A stretch of DNA of 64,000 nucleotides from DASXKD01 sp963734725 (lineage in GTDB: Bacteria > Actinomycetota > Actinomycetes > Streptosporangiales > Streptosporangiaceae). Shown here piece by piece: positions 40,961 through 50,597 of this stretch. The stretch is from assembly GCA_963734725.1 (NCBI GenBank), contig CAVTIX010000015.1, forward strand, positions 124,001-188,000, written 5' to 3'. The notes beneath the pieces were generated by a model, which made no database searches, was not told the origin of the DNA, and saw only the letters and a list, made by a program, of their open reading frames with translations. Every line of letters starts with the position of its first letter. The stretch's first letter is position 1. Made by a program: the position numbers and the translations under genes.

Positions 40961-41680
40961 TCACCCGGGGGCCAGCCGCTCGTCCCGGCCGGGCAGGGCG
41001 TGCAACGCCGGCCGTGCCTCCGGGAACGGCTGATCCGGGTCCACCTCGATGCCCCCCGCGCGCAGCATCCCCGCGATCGCCGCCCAGATCATCTGGGTGA
41101 CGTATTCGACCACGTGCGCGCGGCTCATCGAGCGCCGCTGAAGCCACCACTCGCCCGTGCTTTGCGCCAGCCCCGTCATGCCGTAGGCCCACGGCTCCGC
41201 GCCGCCCGAGTCAAGCCCGTAGACCCGCAGGTAGTCACCGATCACCGCGGTGAGCGTGGTGGCGATGAACTCCCGGTTGCGCGCCATGGAGTCCTGCTCG
41301 CCGCCCGCGTCGGCCTTCGGCTGGCGGGCCAGCAGCCAATACAGGTTCGGGTGCTCGTCGAGCACCGCGAAGTAGGCGCCGACCGCGTCCCGCACCCGGG
41401 ACAGGGCGGAGACGCCCGCCCGGATCGCCGGGAGCAGGCGGTCCAGCAGAATCTCCGAGCCGCGCTCGGCCAGCGCGTCCACCAGCGCCGCCTTGTCATG
41501 GAAGTACCGGTAGAGCACCGGCTTGGTGACCCCCGCCTCGGCCGCGACCGCGTCCATCAGCAGTTCCGGCCCCTGAGCCTCCAGGACCCGCAGCGCGGCA
41601 TCCACGAACTCACGCCTGCGGCGCGCCCGGTGGTCGCTCCACCGGTCCCGCCGGGCATCGACCTTGACATTTGCGCTCAC
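40961..41680 (-). CDS. TetR-family transcriptional regulator
   Basis: A 239-residue repressor. The DNA-binding domain (about 20-70) has RRREFVDAALRVLEAQG and the helix-turn-helix MDAVAAEAGVTKPVLYRYFHDKAAL. The ligand domain fills the rest. A 15-bp palindrome 18 bases upstream of its start lies between it and the divergent AurF-like gene, so it probably represses itself, the monooxygenase downstream and the oxygenase. Inducer unknown. Confidence 0.92.
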   Translation of the reverse strand: MSANVKVDARRDRWSDHRARRRREFVDAALRVLEAQGPELLMDAVAAEAGVTKPVLYRYFHDKAALVDALAERGSEILLDRLLPAIRAGVSALSRVRDAVGAYFAVLDEHPNLYWLLARQPKADAGGEQDSMARNREFIATTLTAVIGDYLRVYGLDSGGAEPWAYGMTGLAQSTGEWWLQRRSMSRAHVVEYVTQMIWAAIAGMLRAGGIEVDPDQPFPEARPALHALPGRDERLAPG

Positions 41681-41697
41681 CCGAATAATGATACCAA

Positions 41698-41712
41698 AGG
41701 TAACTGTTACCT
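41698..41712. promoter_or_regulatory. TetR operator palindrome
   Basis: AGGTAAC-T-GTTACCT, a perfect seven-base-arm inverted repeat in the gap between the divergent TetR and AurF-like genes. A partial third half-site GTTAC follows at 41716. The position fits repression in both directions. Confidence 0.65.
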
Positions 41713-41781
41713 CAAGTTACAGATGAATTTTAGGGCGATCCCCGGAACGGCGCCGCCGCCGATAGGAACAGGAGAGCGGTG

Positions 41782-42687
41782 ATGACAACCCGCGAACTGC
41801 CCGGCCAGGCCGACCAGGAGCGGCTGGCCGACCGCCTGCTGCGCTCGACGGCAGCCCGGTCCTACGACCCAGAACTCGACATCGACTGGTCCGCGCCGCC
41901 GCAGGAAGGCAAGCTCTTCCTGCCTGAGCGCCGCAGTTCGCTGTACGGGACCGCGATGTGGGAACGGCTCAGCCCGGACCAGCGCCGCGATCTCGGCAAG
42001 CATGAGGCCGCCAGCGTCGCCGGGTTCGGCATCTGGCTTGAGTGCATCCTGATGCGCCTGCTGACGAAGCTGGCCTACGAGGGAGACCCGGCTACCCGGC
42101 ATGTGCAGTACGCGCTGGCCGAACTGGCCGAAGAGTGCCGCCACTCCACGATGTTCGCGCGGCTGATCGAGTGGCTGGGAGTGCCGCACTACCGGCCGTC
42201 CCGCCGGGTGCACGCGCTGGGGCGGCTGCTGACCGCCACCGCGCACGGGCCTGCCATGTGGGGCGCAATCCTGATCGGTGAGGAAATCACCGACCGCTAC
42301 CAGCGCGAGATGGCCGCCGACCACTCGATACAGCCGATCGTTCAGATGGTGAACCGGATCCACATCCTGGAAGAAGCCCGGCACATCGGGTTCGCCCGCG
42401 CCGAACTGGCCCGCAGCGCGGCACGGCTGCCCCGGGCAGAGCTACCGGTCCAGCGGGTGATGCTCGGCCGGGTTGCCTTCACCGTGGCCCGGAACCTGGT
42501 TAACCCCGAGGTGTACCGGTCGGTCGGGCTGGACCCCGCCGAGGCACGCCGGGCCGCGCGGGCGAACCCCGCGCACCACGAGACGCTGCGTTACGGCGGC
42601 GAAAAGATCGCGGCGTTTCTGCGGGAAGCCGGGATGATCGGGCCACCGGCGACGCACCTGTGGCGCCGCTCGCACCTGATCGCGTAG
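41782..42687 (+). CDS. AurF-like diiron oxygenase
   Basis: A 301-residue helical protein of the p-aminobenzoate N-oxygenase (AurF) family. The iron-binding pattern is visible: KHEAASVAGFG, EECRHSTMFARLIEW, GEEITDRYQREM and LEEARHIGFAR supply Glu and His ligands in the usual order. AurF oxidises an arylamine to a nitro group; most actinobacterial homologues have unknown substrates. ATG 41782 has AGGAG seven bases upstream and is preferred to the GTG one codon earlier. Confidence 0.87.
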   Translation: MTTRELPGQADQERLADRLLRSTAARSYDPELDIDWSAPPQEGKLFLPERRSSLYGTAMWERLSPDQRRDLGKHEAASVAGFGIWLECILMRLLTKLAYEGDPATRHVQYALAELAEECRHSTMFARLIEWLGVPHYRPSRRVHALGRLLTATAHGPAMWGAILIGEEITDRYQREMAADHSIQPIVQMVNRIHILEEARHIGFARAELARSAARLPRAELPVQRVMLGRVAFTVARNLVNPEVYRSVGLDPAEARRAARANPAHHETLRYGGEKIAAFLREAGMIGPPATHLWRRSHLIA

Positions 42688-42718
42688 AGGCGTGCCCCTA
42701 ACCCGCCTGCGCCACGGG

Positions 42719-44143
42719 TCAGCGGCGCAGGCTGGAACAGCTGAACGTCGTGTTCAGCTCCCGGGGCCGTCCCCACCAGTTACGGAAGTGGACCGTAATC
42801 GTCCCCGCCGCGTTGTGCTGGCAGTAGTGCAGCCACGGGCCGACCGTGTGCTCCCAGGCCGAGGCGGGTGCGGACAATCGGCGAACCGGGTACCGGAAGT
42901 CCGTGGCCCAGCCGGCGGCCAGGACCGCTACCAGCGCGGCGACCGCGGCGATGGCCTTGGGGCGGGGCCACCACCGGCGCGCGTAGGCATCGGCCGCCAC
43001 GATCAGCGCCGCTTCCAGCAGCAAGATCGGCAGGGTGGAATACCGGGCGCCGTGTTCCACCTGGACCGAGATTTGCTGGCCCGCCCCGTTCCAGGCGAAC
43101 GCCGAGGTGACCGCCGTGAACACCAGGCCGGTGGCCACGGCGGTCACCACGAACACCCGGCACCGCCGGTCCTGCGTGGCCACCGCCACGGCCAGCACAA
43201 CGGCGATCAAGCCGCCAACGAGCGCGGTGGCGCCGGTCATTCCCAGCAGGTCGCGCAGCTGCCAGGACAGGTGCCAGCCCAGCGCCGGCAAAAGAACATC
43301 ATGCGCATAGAACAGCACCGCGTGCACCGGATCCCGGGGGCGGAGCCGGGACTGGTGGCTGGTCACGATGACCGCCACTTGCAGCACGGAACCGGCCGCC
43401 CAGCCGACGGTCGCGGCGTGCTCGCGGAGGGTCCGGGGCACCACGATCGCGCGGGCCGCGAACAGCGGTGCGAAGAGCAGACCGAGCGAGCTTGAGGCTG
43501 CCGCGGCGAACGCCACGACCGCGGCAACTGCCGCGCCGGCCCTGGTGCGCGGTCGCCACAGCGCTGCCCAGAACAAGGCGACAAGCAGGTACCAGATGGA
43601 ATTGACGCCGTTGTCGGCGATCTCGAGCTGCGCTACGGGCAGCAGCACTACAGACAGGCCGAGCAGGGCGCGGAGCCAGCGCGAACCGACATGGCCCGCA
43701 CTGGCGTGGTACGCGAATAGCCCGCACGCGGACGCGATGAGCGCGCCGCCGACTGCCAAGGCGACCGAGGCGTGCCTGATCGGCAGCAGCGCGGCGATCT
43801 GGCCGATCAGGCGCGGGACCAGCTGCAGGTACCCGCCGTACGACTGCAGCAACTGCCCGGGATGCGCGAGCGCGTCGGGCACGTAGATGCCCCGGTCCTC
43901 AGCCCAGACGGTCTCCCAGACCGGCCTGCCGCCCACGCGGGCCAGCATCACCAGCGCGCCGAGGGCGACGGCGGCGACCTGAACGAGGATGAGCGCCCAC
44001 CGCGGGAGGCCACCGCGGGGACCTGGCTCGGCCGGCGCCGGGAACAGGTCGGCGAGCACGGCGCGGATGCCGTGGTCTGCGCCCGGCTGCACCCGGGCCC
44101 CGGGCCCAGCCTGGCCGGGCACGCGGAGCTCAGAGGCAGACAC
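42719..44143 (-). CDS. Polytopic membrane protein, GT-C-like
   Basis: A 474-residue protein with about ten hydrophobic helices between residues 45 and 420 and a C-terminal extracytoplasmic tail of 50 residues with two cysteines. The first loop contains WAEDRGIYVPDAL, an acidic pair placed as in GT-C glycosyltransferases. No closer family is recognised. It begins the glycan region and diverges from another GT-C-like gene 315 bases away. Confidence 0.65.
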   Translation of the reverse strand: MSASELRVPGQAGPGARVQPGADHGIRAVLADLFPAPAEPGPRGGLPRWALILVQVAAVALGALVMLARVGGRPVWETVWAEDRGIYVPDALAHPGQLLQSYGGYLQLVPRLIGQIAALLPIRHASVALAVGGALIASACGLFAYHASAGHVGSRWLRALLGLSVVLLPVAQLEIADNGVNSIWYLLVALFWAALWRPRTRAGAAVAAVVAFAAAASSSLGLLFAPLFAARAIVVPRTLREHAATVGWAAGSVLQVAVIVTSHQSRLRPRDPVHAVLFYAHDVLLPALGWHLSWQLRDLLGMTGATALVGGLIAVVLAVAVATQDRRCRVFVVTAVATGLVFTAVTSAFAWNGAGQQISVQVEHGARYSTLPILLLEAALIVAADAYARRWWPRPKAIAAVAALVAVLAAGWATDFRYPVRRLSAPASAWEHTVGPWLHYCQHNAAGTITVHFRNWWGRPRELNTTFSCSSLRR

Positions 44144-44458
44144 GGCTGGAACTTACCACCGGCCGGCCCTCGGCCTGACTAGCCAGCAGACCACTCGGGC
44201 ACCTTTTGAGCGACCGTCGTCCAGATCGTAACCCGCAGATCGCGCGCGCATTGGATTGCCTTGACGCATGACGCCGCCCGCGCGGGCGCCCTCTATCGTG
44301 ATGTTGCTCGCGGCAGGCAGCAGCCGCGCCATGCTCGTGAGATGCCTCCGCATAGGTGGCTAAGCTAACGGAAGTCTGCCCGCTACCACGGACATCCTGA
44401 CCGCATTGCACGCTGGCGCTTCGAGATCGCCTTCACCCACCGCAGGAGGGTTGGGAAC
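44144..44458. other. 315-bp divergent intergenic region
   Basis: Separates two divergent membrane glycosyltransferase-like genes. I see no ORF, RNA gene or long palindrome. It presumably holds both promoters. Confidence 0.4.
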
Positions 44459-46077
44459 GTGTCCTACTGGCCGCACTACGCGCGCGGGAGGTTCTGGTGG
44501 CCGGAACGCTTGACCGCCAGGCCGATCGTGTTGACCACATCCGACCCGCGCGCCGACGCTGCAGCTGAGGTCCGCTCGGGCCCGCACGCCGATCTCGGGG
44601 CACAGGTGGCAGCAAAGCCGCGGTTCAGCGGCCGGGGCATTGGCTGGCTAATCGGCGTCGCGGCGGCGTTCACGCTTGCGGTGCTCTTGTTCGATTCGCT
44701 GCGCATTCCCCTGTTCTGGGACGAGTCGGTCTACGCCAGTCAGATCAGCCAGCATGTGCCGATGCCCTGGGGCGCCGAGCGGGCCCGCGGCCTGCCGTTG
44801 CTCGTCGCGCCGGTGACGCTGCTCACCAGCTCGGTGGTCGCGCTCCGCGTCTACCTGGCGGTGATGGCAGGGATCGGGCTCTTCCTCGCCATGCTCGCGT
44901 GGCGTGGCCGGCGCCCGACTGGGTGATCGCCCTTGCAGGTGTCATCTTCGGCGGCCTCTGGGTCACCCAGCAGAACGCCGCGCTGCTGCTCCCGAGCTAC
45001 TGGAGCGCCATCGGCGGCCTGGCCGGAGTAGGGCTCTTCCTGCGTGCCATGGAGCGGGGCAAAACGTCGCCGCTGGGCGTTGTCCTCCTGGCCGCCGCGG
45101 TAACATTCACCGCACTCATCCGCCCGGCCGATGCCGTCGCCATCTTCGTGATATTGCTCGTCATCGCGGTAACCGCACGACCTTGGGGGCAGGCGGTACG
45201 ACTTGTGGCGGCTCTGGCCGGTGCCATCGTGGCGGGCCTCGCCGTCGGTATCGGAGAGTGGATCGCCGAGTCCTATGTGTACTTCGGCGGTCCCGTGAAG
45301 AGGCTGCACGCAATGGGCGCGGCGTCCGGCGGCAGCAAGCTCAACCTCGTGAACAACCTGCGGATAATGAGCGGCGGCGTGGTTAGCTCGAAGCCAGGCT
45401 ATCCGAACATGAGCGGGTGGAGCCATCCGCCTCTACTCGCCTGGTGGGCGGCATTCGGCGTGCTCGCCCTCATTGGCGTCTACGCCGCCCGGCGTTATGT
45501 CTACACGTCGCGCGACTATCACGGCTGGCTGCTCGCGGCGACTCCCGTCATTTGCGCGCTCGGCCTTTATGGCCTTTATTCGCTTCCGGTCCGGGACAAT
45601 ACGCGCTACCTGCAGCCGATCTGGGCGCTGCTCGCCGTTTTGGCCGCCGATGCGATCTACTGGCTGGTCACCGCGTCACGGGGCAGGCTCCGGGTAGCGG
45701 CCGCCGCCGCGGCAATCTTGTTCGTCGCGGTGGAGCTTGGCACCCAGCATGCGGTGCTGGCCACCGCGAACGCCCAGCGCGTGGCGGCCGGGCGGGGCCA
45801 GACGGATGCCGTGCAGTACCTGCGCCAGATCGGCATCCGGCCCCCATGCGTGATCACCAGCTCACGGGTGGCCGTGCCATACACCCTGCCCGCCGCGTAC
45901 TACCTCGACTGCAGCTATCAGTGGCACATAACGCGCCTCACGCCCGCGGATGGCCGCCGGGTGGTCGTGCTGATGCGCCGCGGCGCGCCCCCGCCGCCTT
46001 TTGCGCAGTACTGGCCCGCACACCGCCTGCCCAAGACGGAAGACGTGGTGGCCTACGTTGAGCCCAGGGGCTTATGA
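44459..46077 (+). pseudogene. GT-C-type membrane glycosyltransferase interrupted by a -1 frameshift
   Basis: Two overlapping frames encode one protein of about 540 residues. The first (44459-44926) has a membrane helix and LRIPLFWDESVYASQISQH, an acidic first-loop motif like that of ArnT/PMT enzymes, and ends RGRRPTG-stop. The second (open from 44899 to 46077) continues with DWVIALAGVIFGGLWV and further helices. Adding one base near 44919 would join RGRRP to DWVIAL without loss. GTG 44459 follows AGGAGG by nine bases. It may be a true pseudogene, a sequencing error or two coupled polypeptides. Confidence 0.65.
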
Positions 46078-46104
46078 GCGGCGCGGGCGAGCAGGCATGC
46101 GGAT

Positions 46105-46128
46105 GCCGTGAGCCGCCTGGCTCACGGC
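46105..46128. terminator. 10-bp perfect hairpin between convergent GT-C and glfT2 genes
   Basis: GCCGTGAGCC and GGCTCACGGC pair around the loop GCCT. It overlaps the last bases of glfT2 and lies 27 bases past the GT-C stop, so it can end transcription from both sides. Confidence 0.6.
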
Positions 46129-48227
46129 CCGCCAGGACGATCCCGCAGCGACCCCTCGAAGGTTTCCCGCCACTTGGCCGGCGAGGTGAACTCCGCCGAG
46201 GCGGCGCGGTACTGCTTGGCCAGCCGGGGCCAGTTCCTGATCAGCCGGAGATGCATGGTGGCGCTGCGCCAGGCGAGCGCCCGGAACTGCTCAGGGTCCC
46301 GCTTGTACCACGCGGCGGTGGTACCGTCCGGCGCGGACACGACGGCGCTGTCCAGCTTGGACAAGACAAACCAGCCCGCGTCCTGATACGGCAGCTGCAG
46401 CTGCGGGCGCTGGAAGTCGCGGGGCTTCCGGAACTGGCGCAGCGTCCCCCCCATGGCCTTCGTCACCAGGTTCACTTTGTTGGTCGGGGTGGTGTTCGTC
46501 TTCACGTTGTCCGGCGTCTTGCGCCGCGCGGGCGGGAAGTCTGCCAGGTCAACCACCCCGCGTGCGTCGGTGAACCGCTGGCGCAACTCACGCAGGGCGG
46601 CCATCTTCGTGCCGAGCTCGCGATGCAGGTGCTCCGGCCCGGACAGCACGTCCTCGATCGCCAGCAGGCGCAGCGCCGCCGTGGAGTACTGCATCGACAG
46701 CAGGGCCTGCAACTGCCGCTCCGCGCTTTCCGCGGGAAGCCGGCCGCCGCGCTTGAACGGCGAATGCAGCAGCGCCACGATGACCCGGTTCCGGATGTGG
46801 TAATACGCCTGCCAGTCCAGCGCGTCGTTCTTGTCCAACCACGGGATGTGCCACGCGGCCACCCCCGGCATGGACACCGTCGGGTACCCCTTCTTGCCCG
46901 CCCGCACCGCGTACTCGGCGTCGTCCCACTTGATGAACAGCGGGACCGCCAGGCCGATCTCCTTGATGATCTTCGTGGGGATCAGGCACATCCACCAGCC
47001 GTTGTATTCGGCCTCGGCGCGGCGGTGCAGCCACGGAGTGTTGCGCAGGTTCCGCCGGCCGAAGTCGTGCCGGGCCCTGGTATTCGGCGAACTGTCCCAC
47101 CACCACTTGATCGGCGAGATGTGCTCGGCGTAGGCGTGCAGCACCGACCGGTCGTAGAGGCTGAACATGTGCCCGCCCACGATCGTCGGCTTGCGGGCCA
47201 GATCGGCGAAGGTAGCCGCGCGCAGAATGCTCTCCGGCTCCAGGGCGATGTCGTCGTCCAGAATCAGCAGGTAGTCGCTGTCGCCGGCGCGCACCACCTC
47301 GTCCATGGACCGGGAGAACCCGCCGGAGCCGCCGATGTTGCCCTGCTCGATGATCCGCAGCCGGTCGCCGAGCGCCTTCGCCGCGTCGCCGAAGTCCGGG
47401 TGGTCGGCCAAGTGCCTGGTGCCCTGGTCGGCCACGTATACCGCGTCGATCAGCTCGAGCACTTCGGGCGTGGCGCCCAGGGTGCGCAGGTGCTCGACCA
47501 TAAAGTCGGCCCGGTTGAAGGTGGTGAAGCCGAGGCTGATCCGGCCCGGCGGGGCCGGCTTGGCGGGCACGGCCCACTCTGCCTTGATCACCGTGGTCCC
47601 GTGCGGGCCGGCCACGATGTCGAACCAGTACCAGCCGCCGTCGATGAACGGGGCCAGCGGCAGGGTCCGCTCCACCGACAGGGGCTCGTCGGTGTCGACC
47701 TGGATCGTCTCGATCGGGAAGCTGTGCCCCTTGGCCGCCGAGCGGTACAGGATGATCGCGCAGTCCCCGGCGACCCGCAGCCGCAGCGTGACCGAGTCCA
47801 CGGTGGTCCAGCGGCGCCAGTAGCTGGCCGGGAAGGCGTTGAAGTAGGTGCCGAACGAGACCCGGCCGCCCGCTTTGATCGCCGCGCTGCGCCGGGGCTG
47901 GATCTCCTCGGCCGGGTAGGCAGGCAGGCTCACGCCGAACCGGATGACCGACTGGGTCATCCCGGTCGCCACGCCGACCCCCGAGGGAGGAGGGGGTAGC
48001 TTGTCGGCTGCGTACCCCCGCGCGCCGGCTACCTGTTCGGCGTGCAGCTCGGCGGCGCCGCGGTCGGGGTTGGTCTCCACGTACAGCGGGACCACGTCGA
48101 GGTCCGCGCCGGGAAACACCACGCGCTGCACGACCCGCAGGCTGCGCCCCGCGGGCGGGGCGGCCGGCGCGCCTACCGAGCCCTCCTTGGCCACGCTCGG
48201 CGTTCCCGCCGTGACGTCGTCAGTCAT
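46122..48227 (-). CDS. glfT2: GlfT2-like galactofuranosyltransferase
   Basis: A 701-residue processive galactofuran polymerase. An N-terminal beta domain (about 30-210) precedes the GT-A core starting PGRISLGFTTFNRADFMVEHL. The metal motif LILDDDIALEPES has Asp residues at about 323-325; EYNGWWMCLIP and WHIPWLDKNDALDWQAYYHIRNR match the GlfT2 acceptor region with its catalytic-site histidine. It would extend a galactan from UDP-galactofuranose. It overlaps the end of glf by eight bases, so substrate supply and polymerisation are coupled. Confidence 0.92.
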   Translation of the reverse strand: MTDDVTAGTPSVAKEGSVGAPAAPPAGRSLRVVQRVVFPGADLDVVPLYVETNPDRGAAELHAEQVAGARGYAADKLPPPPSGVGVATGMTQSVIRFGVSLPAYPAEEIQPRRSAAIKAGGRVSFGTYFNAFPASYWRRWTTVDSVTLRLRVAGDCAIILYRSAAKGHSFPIETIQVDTDEPLSVERTLPLAPFIDGGWYWFDIVAGPHGTTVIKAEWAVPAKPAPPGRISLGFTTFNRADFMVEHLRTLGATPEVLELIDAVYVADQGTRHLADHPDFGDAAKALGDRLRIIEQGNIGGSGGFSRSMDEVVRAGDSDYLLILDDDIALEPESILRAATFADLARKPTIVGGHMFSLYDRSVLHAYAEHISPIKWWWDSSPNTRARHDFGRRNLRNTPWLHRRAEAEYNGWWMCLIPTKIIKEIGLAVPLFIKWDDAEYAVRAGKKGYPTVSMPGVAAWHIPWLDKNDALDWQAYYHIRNRVIVALLHSPFKRGGRLPAESAERQLQALLSMQYSTAALRLLAIEDVLSGPEHLHRELGTKMAALRELRQRFTDARGVVDLADFPPARRKTPDNVKTNTTPTNKVNLVTKAMGGTLRQFRKPRDFQRPQLQLPYQDAGWFVLSKLDSAVVSAPDGTTAAWYKRDPEQFRALAWRSATMHLRLIRNWPRLAKQYRAASAEFTSPAKWRETFEGSLRDRPGGP

Positions 48228-49398
48228 CGCTGCCCCCGAACTGGCTGAGCGGCTGGTGACCGCCGAAGAACGGCCGCACCCGGTTGTCGTACACGCTCAG
48301 CGCGGCGCCGATGGCCATGTGCATGTCGAGGTACTTGTAGGTGCCCAGGCGCCCGCCGAAGATCACGCCAGGTTCACGGGCCGCCATTTCCCGGTAAGCC
48401 AGCAGGCGTTCTCGGTCCTGCGGGGTGTTGATCGGGTAATACGGCTCATCGCCGCGGTCGGCGAAGCGCGAGAACTCTCGCATGATCACTGTCTTGTCCT
48501 TCGGATACCAGTCGCGCTCAGGGTGGAAGTGGCGGAATTCGTGGATGCGGGTGAACGGGACGTCGGAGTCCGCGTAGTTCATCACAGGCGTCCCTTGGAA
48601 GTCCCCGGTCGGGAGCACCTCCAGGTCGAAGTCGAGGGTCCGCCAGCCTAGGTCACCGGCAGCGTAGCCGAAATACTCATCGAGCGGGCCGGTGTACACG
48701 ACGGGGACATTTCCCAGCAGGCCGGACCGCACGCTGGCGAACTCGGTGTCCAGCCGCACCTCGATCCGGGGATGGTCCAGCATCCGTACCAGCCAGGCCG
48801 TGTAGCCGTCGACCGGGAGCCCTTCGAACGTGTCGTTGAAGTAGCGGTTGTTGAACGTGTACCGGACCGGCAGCCGGGTGATGATCTCCGCGGGCAGGTC
48901 GGCGGGGTCGGTCTGCCACTGCTTGTAGGTGTAGCCGCGGATGAACGCCTCATACAGCGGGCGGCCGATCAGCGAGACGGCCTTCTCCTCGAGGCTGGCC
49001 GCGTGGTCGGCCGGCACCTCGGCGGACTGCTCGCTGACCAGGGCCCGCGCCTCGTCCGGGGACATCGCCGCGCCGAAGTACTCGCAGATGGTGGCCAGGT
49101 TGATCGGCATCGGGTAGACGCGGCCCTTGTAGATCGAGAAGACCCGGTGCTGGTAGCCGGTGAAATCGGTGAACCGGTTGGCGTACTCCCAGACCCTCCT
49201 GTTCGAGGTGTGGAACAGGTGCGCGCCGTACCGGTGTATCTCGATGCCGGTATCCGGTTCCTTCTCGCTGTAGGCGTTCCCGCCGATGTGCGAGCGCCGC
49301 TCGACGATCAGCACCCGCAGCCCCAGGTCCTGGGCGCATCGCTCGGCGATGGTCAGCCCGAAGAACCCGGATCCCACGATGACCAGGTCCGCGGTCAC
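48220..49398 (-). CDS. glf: UDP-galactopyranose mutase
   Basis: Flavoenzyme of 392 residues that interconverts UDP-galactopyranose and UDP-galactofuranose. The FAD motif VGSGFFGLTIAERCA opens the protein. GAHLFHTSNRRVWEY and RYTFNNRYFNDTFEGLPVDGY contain the substrate-binding residues, and VMNYADSDVPFTRIHEFRHFHPE matches the active-site face. The start overlaps the upstream glycosyltransferase stop (GTGA) and the stop overlaps glfT2, forming a tight three-gene operon. Confidence 0.96.
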   Translation of the reverse strand: MTADLVIVGSGFFGLTIAERCAQDLGLRVLIVERRSHIGGNAYSEKEPDTGIEIHRYGAHLFHTSNRRVWEYANRFTDFTGYQHRVFSIYKGRVYPMPINLATICEYFGAAMSPDEARALVSEQSAEVPADHAASLEEKAVSLIGRPLYEAFIRGYTYKQWQTDPADLPAEIITRLPVRYTFNNRYFNDTFEGLPVDGYTAWLVRMLDHPRIEVRLDTEFASVRSGLLGNVPVVYTGPLDEYFGYAAGDLGWRTLDFDLEVLPTGDFQGTPVMNYADSDVPFTRIHEFRHFHPERDWYPKDKTVIMREFSRFADRGDEPYYPINTPQDRERLLAYREMAAREPGVIFGGRLGTYKYLDMHMAIGAALSVYDNRVRPFFGGHQPLSQFGGSDD

Positions 49399-50333
49399 GG
49401 GCTCACCCGCAGCGGCGGGCCGCCAGGGCCAGCGGCATTGGTCCCGCCGTCGGGACGCCCCGGGTAGTCACCCTCCGCGGGCGGCGGCGGCACGGGCTGC
49501 TGCGCCGCCCGGCGACCGCCGCGGGAAAGGATCGGGCGGTACACCGCACGGCGGACCCACCACGGGATCAGCCGGTAACCGCCGCGCACGACGACGTTTC
49601 GTGCGTACTGCGCCGGCGAGGTGAACCCGTTCTTCCGGAATTCACGCTGCAGCCGCAGCTCCGAACGGAGCAGGTCGGTGCCGCCGCGTCGTTTGAAGGC
49701 CGTCTCGCCGACCCGGTACCAGACCAGCGGCTCGGCCACGTTGACCGCGCGGGCGCCGTTTTGCAGCATCCGCGCGAACAGCGCGTAGTCCTCCATCAGC
49801 TTCAGGTCCCCGTAACCCCCCGCGCCACGCACGGCGCCGCGCCGGTAGACGACCGTGGGGTGGTTGAACGGGTCGTGCATCCGCGCGTACCGGGCGATCT
49901 TCTCCTGGCCGATGGGCGGCACCCGCTGCCCGACGATCTCGCCGGTGTCGCCGGAGAACTCCAGCAGGCCGGACCCGACGATGTCCGCGTCGGCGATCAG
50001 CGGCAACTGCACCTCGAACCGGTGCGGCATGGCGACGTCGTCGGCGTCCATCCGGGCGACGACGTCGTGCTCGCTCGCCGCCAGCCCGCGGTCCAGGGCC
50101 GGGCCGAGGCCGCCGTTGCGCGCCAGCGGGACGAACGTCACCGGCGCCGGGCTGCTGGCACACAGCTCATCGAGGCATTCGGCGAGTTCCGCTCGCACCG
50201 GCCCATCCCGGACGATGATCACCTGGTCCGGCCGCACGGTCTGGTCGTGGACCGCGCTGCGGAACGCCCGGCGAAGGTAGTCGGGCCGGTCACCGTCATA
50301 GACGGGGACCAGAAGCGAGAAGGGCTCATGCAT
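49395..50333 (-). CDS. Family 2 glycosyltransferase (glf operon)
   Basis: A 312-residue GT-A enzyme: FSLLVPVYDGDRPDYLRRAF at the N-terminus, ARMDADDVAMPHRFEVQ as the metal motif (about 95-101) and KLMEDYALFARML as the ED catalytic-base region. The last 50 residues are a Pro/Gly-rich tail. The first gene of the glf operon, so it probably adds a sugar to the same polymer as GlfT2, perhaps a priming or branching residue; this is inference. An AAGGAAGG site precedes ATG 50333. Confidence 0.88.
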   Translation of the reverse strand: MHEPFSLLVPVYDGDRPDYLRRAFRSAVHDQTVRPDQVIIVRDGPVRAELAECLDELCASSPAPVTFVPLARNGGLGPALDRGLAASEHDVVARMDADDVAMPHRFEVQLPLIADADIVGSGLLEFSGDTGEIVGQRVPPIGQEKIARYARMHDPFNHPTVVYRRGAVRGAGGYGDLKLMEDYALFARMLQNGARAVNVAEPLVWYRVGETAFKRRGGTDLLRSELRLQREFRKNGFTSPAQYARNVVVRGGYRLIPWWVRRAVYRPILSRGGRRAAQQPVPPPPAEGDYPGRPDGGTNAAGPGGPPLRVSP

Positions 50334-50597
50334 AAGCAGAACTCGCCTTCCTTACCGAGGAAATGCGTGCTACGGAAGCGGGACCTGCGGCACGCGGTCC
50401 CGGTGGCACGCTTCGAAGCATAGGCGGCATATCAGCTGTGTGCAGGTTCGTAAGCAGGTCCTCCCGTACCGCATTGGGAGCACTCTCTCCTACGATAGCT
50501 TGTGTGCTGATTCGCCCGGCTGATCGACACGGCAGGTCATCTTGCCTGGTCAGTCCGGTAACCCGAGTCATGACGCAGAATTCGCGAGGTGTCCCGG

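Noticed and set aside
46074..47999. 641-codon plus-strand open frame
   Set aside because: It is antisense to glfT2, whose motifs and operon position are clear.
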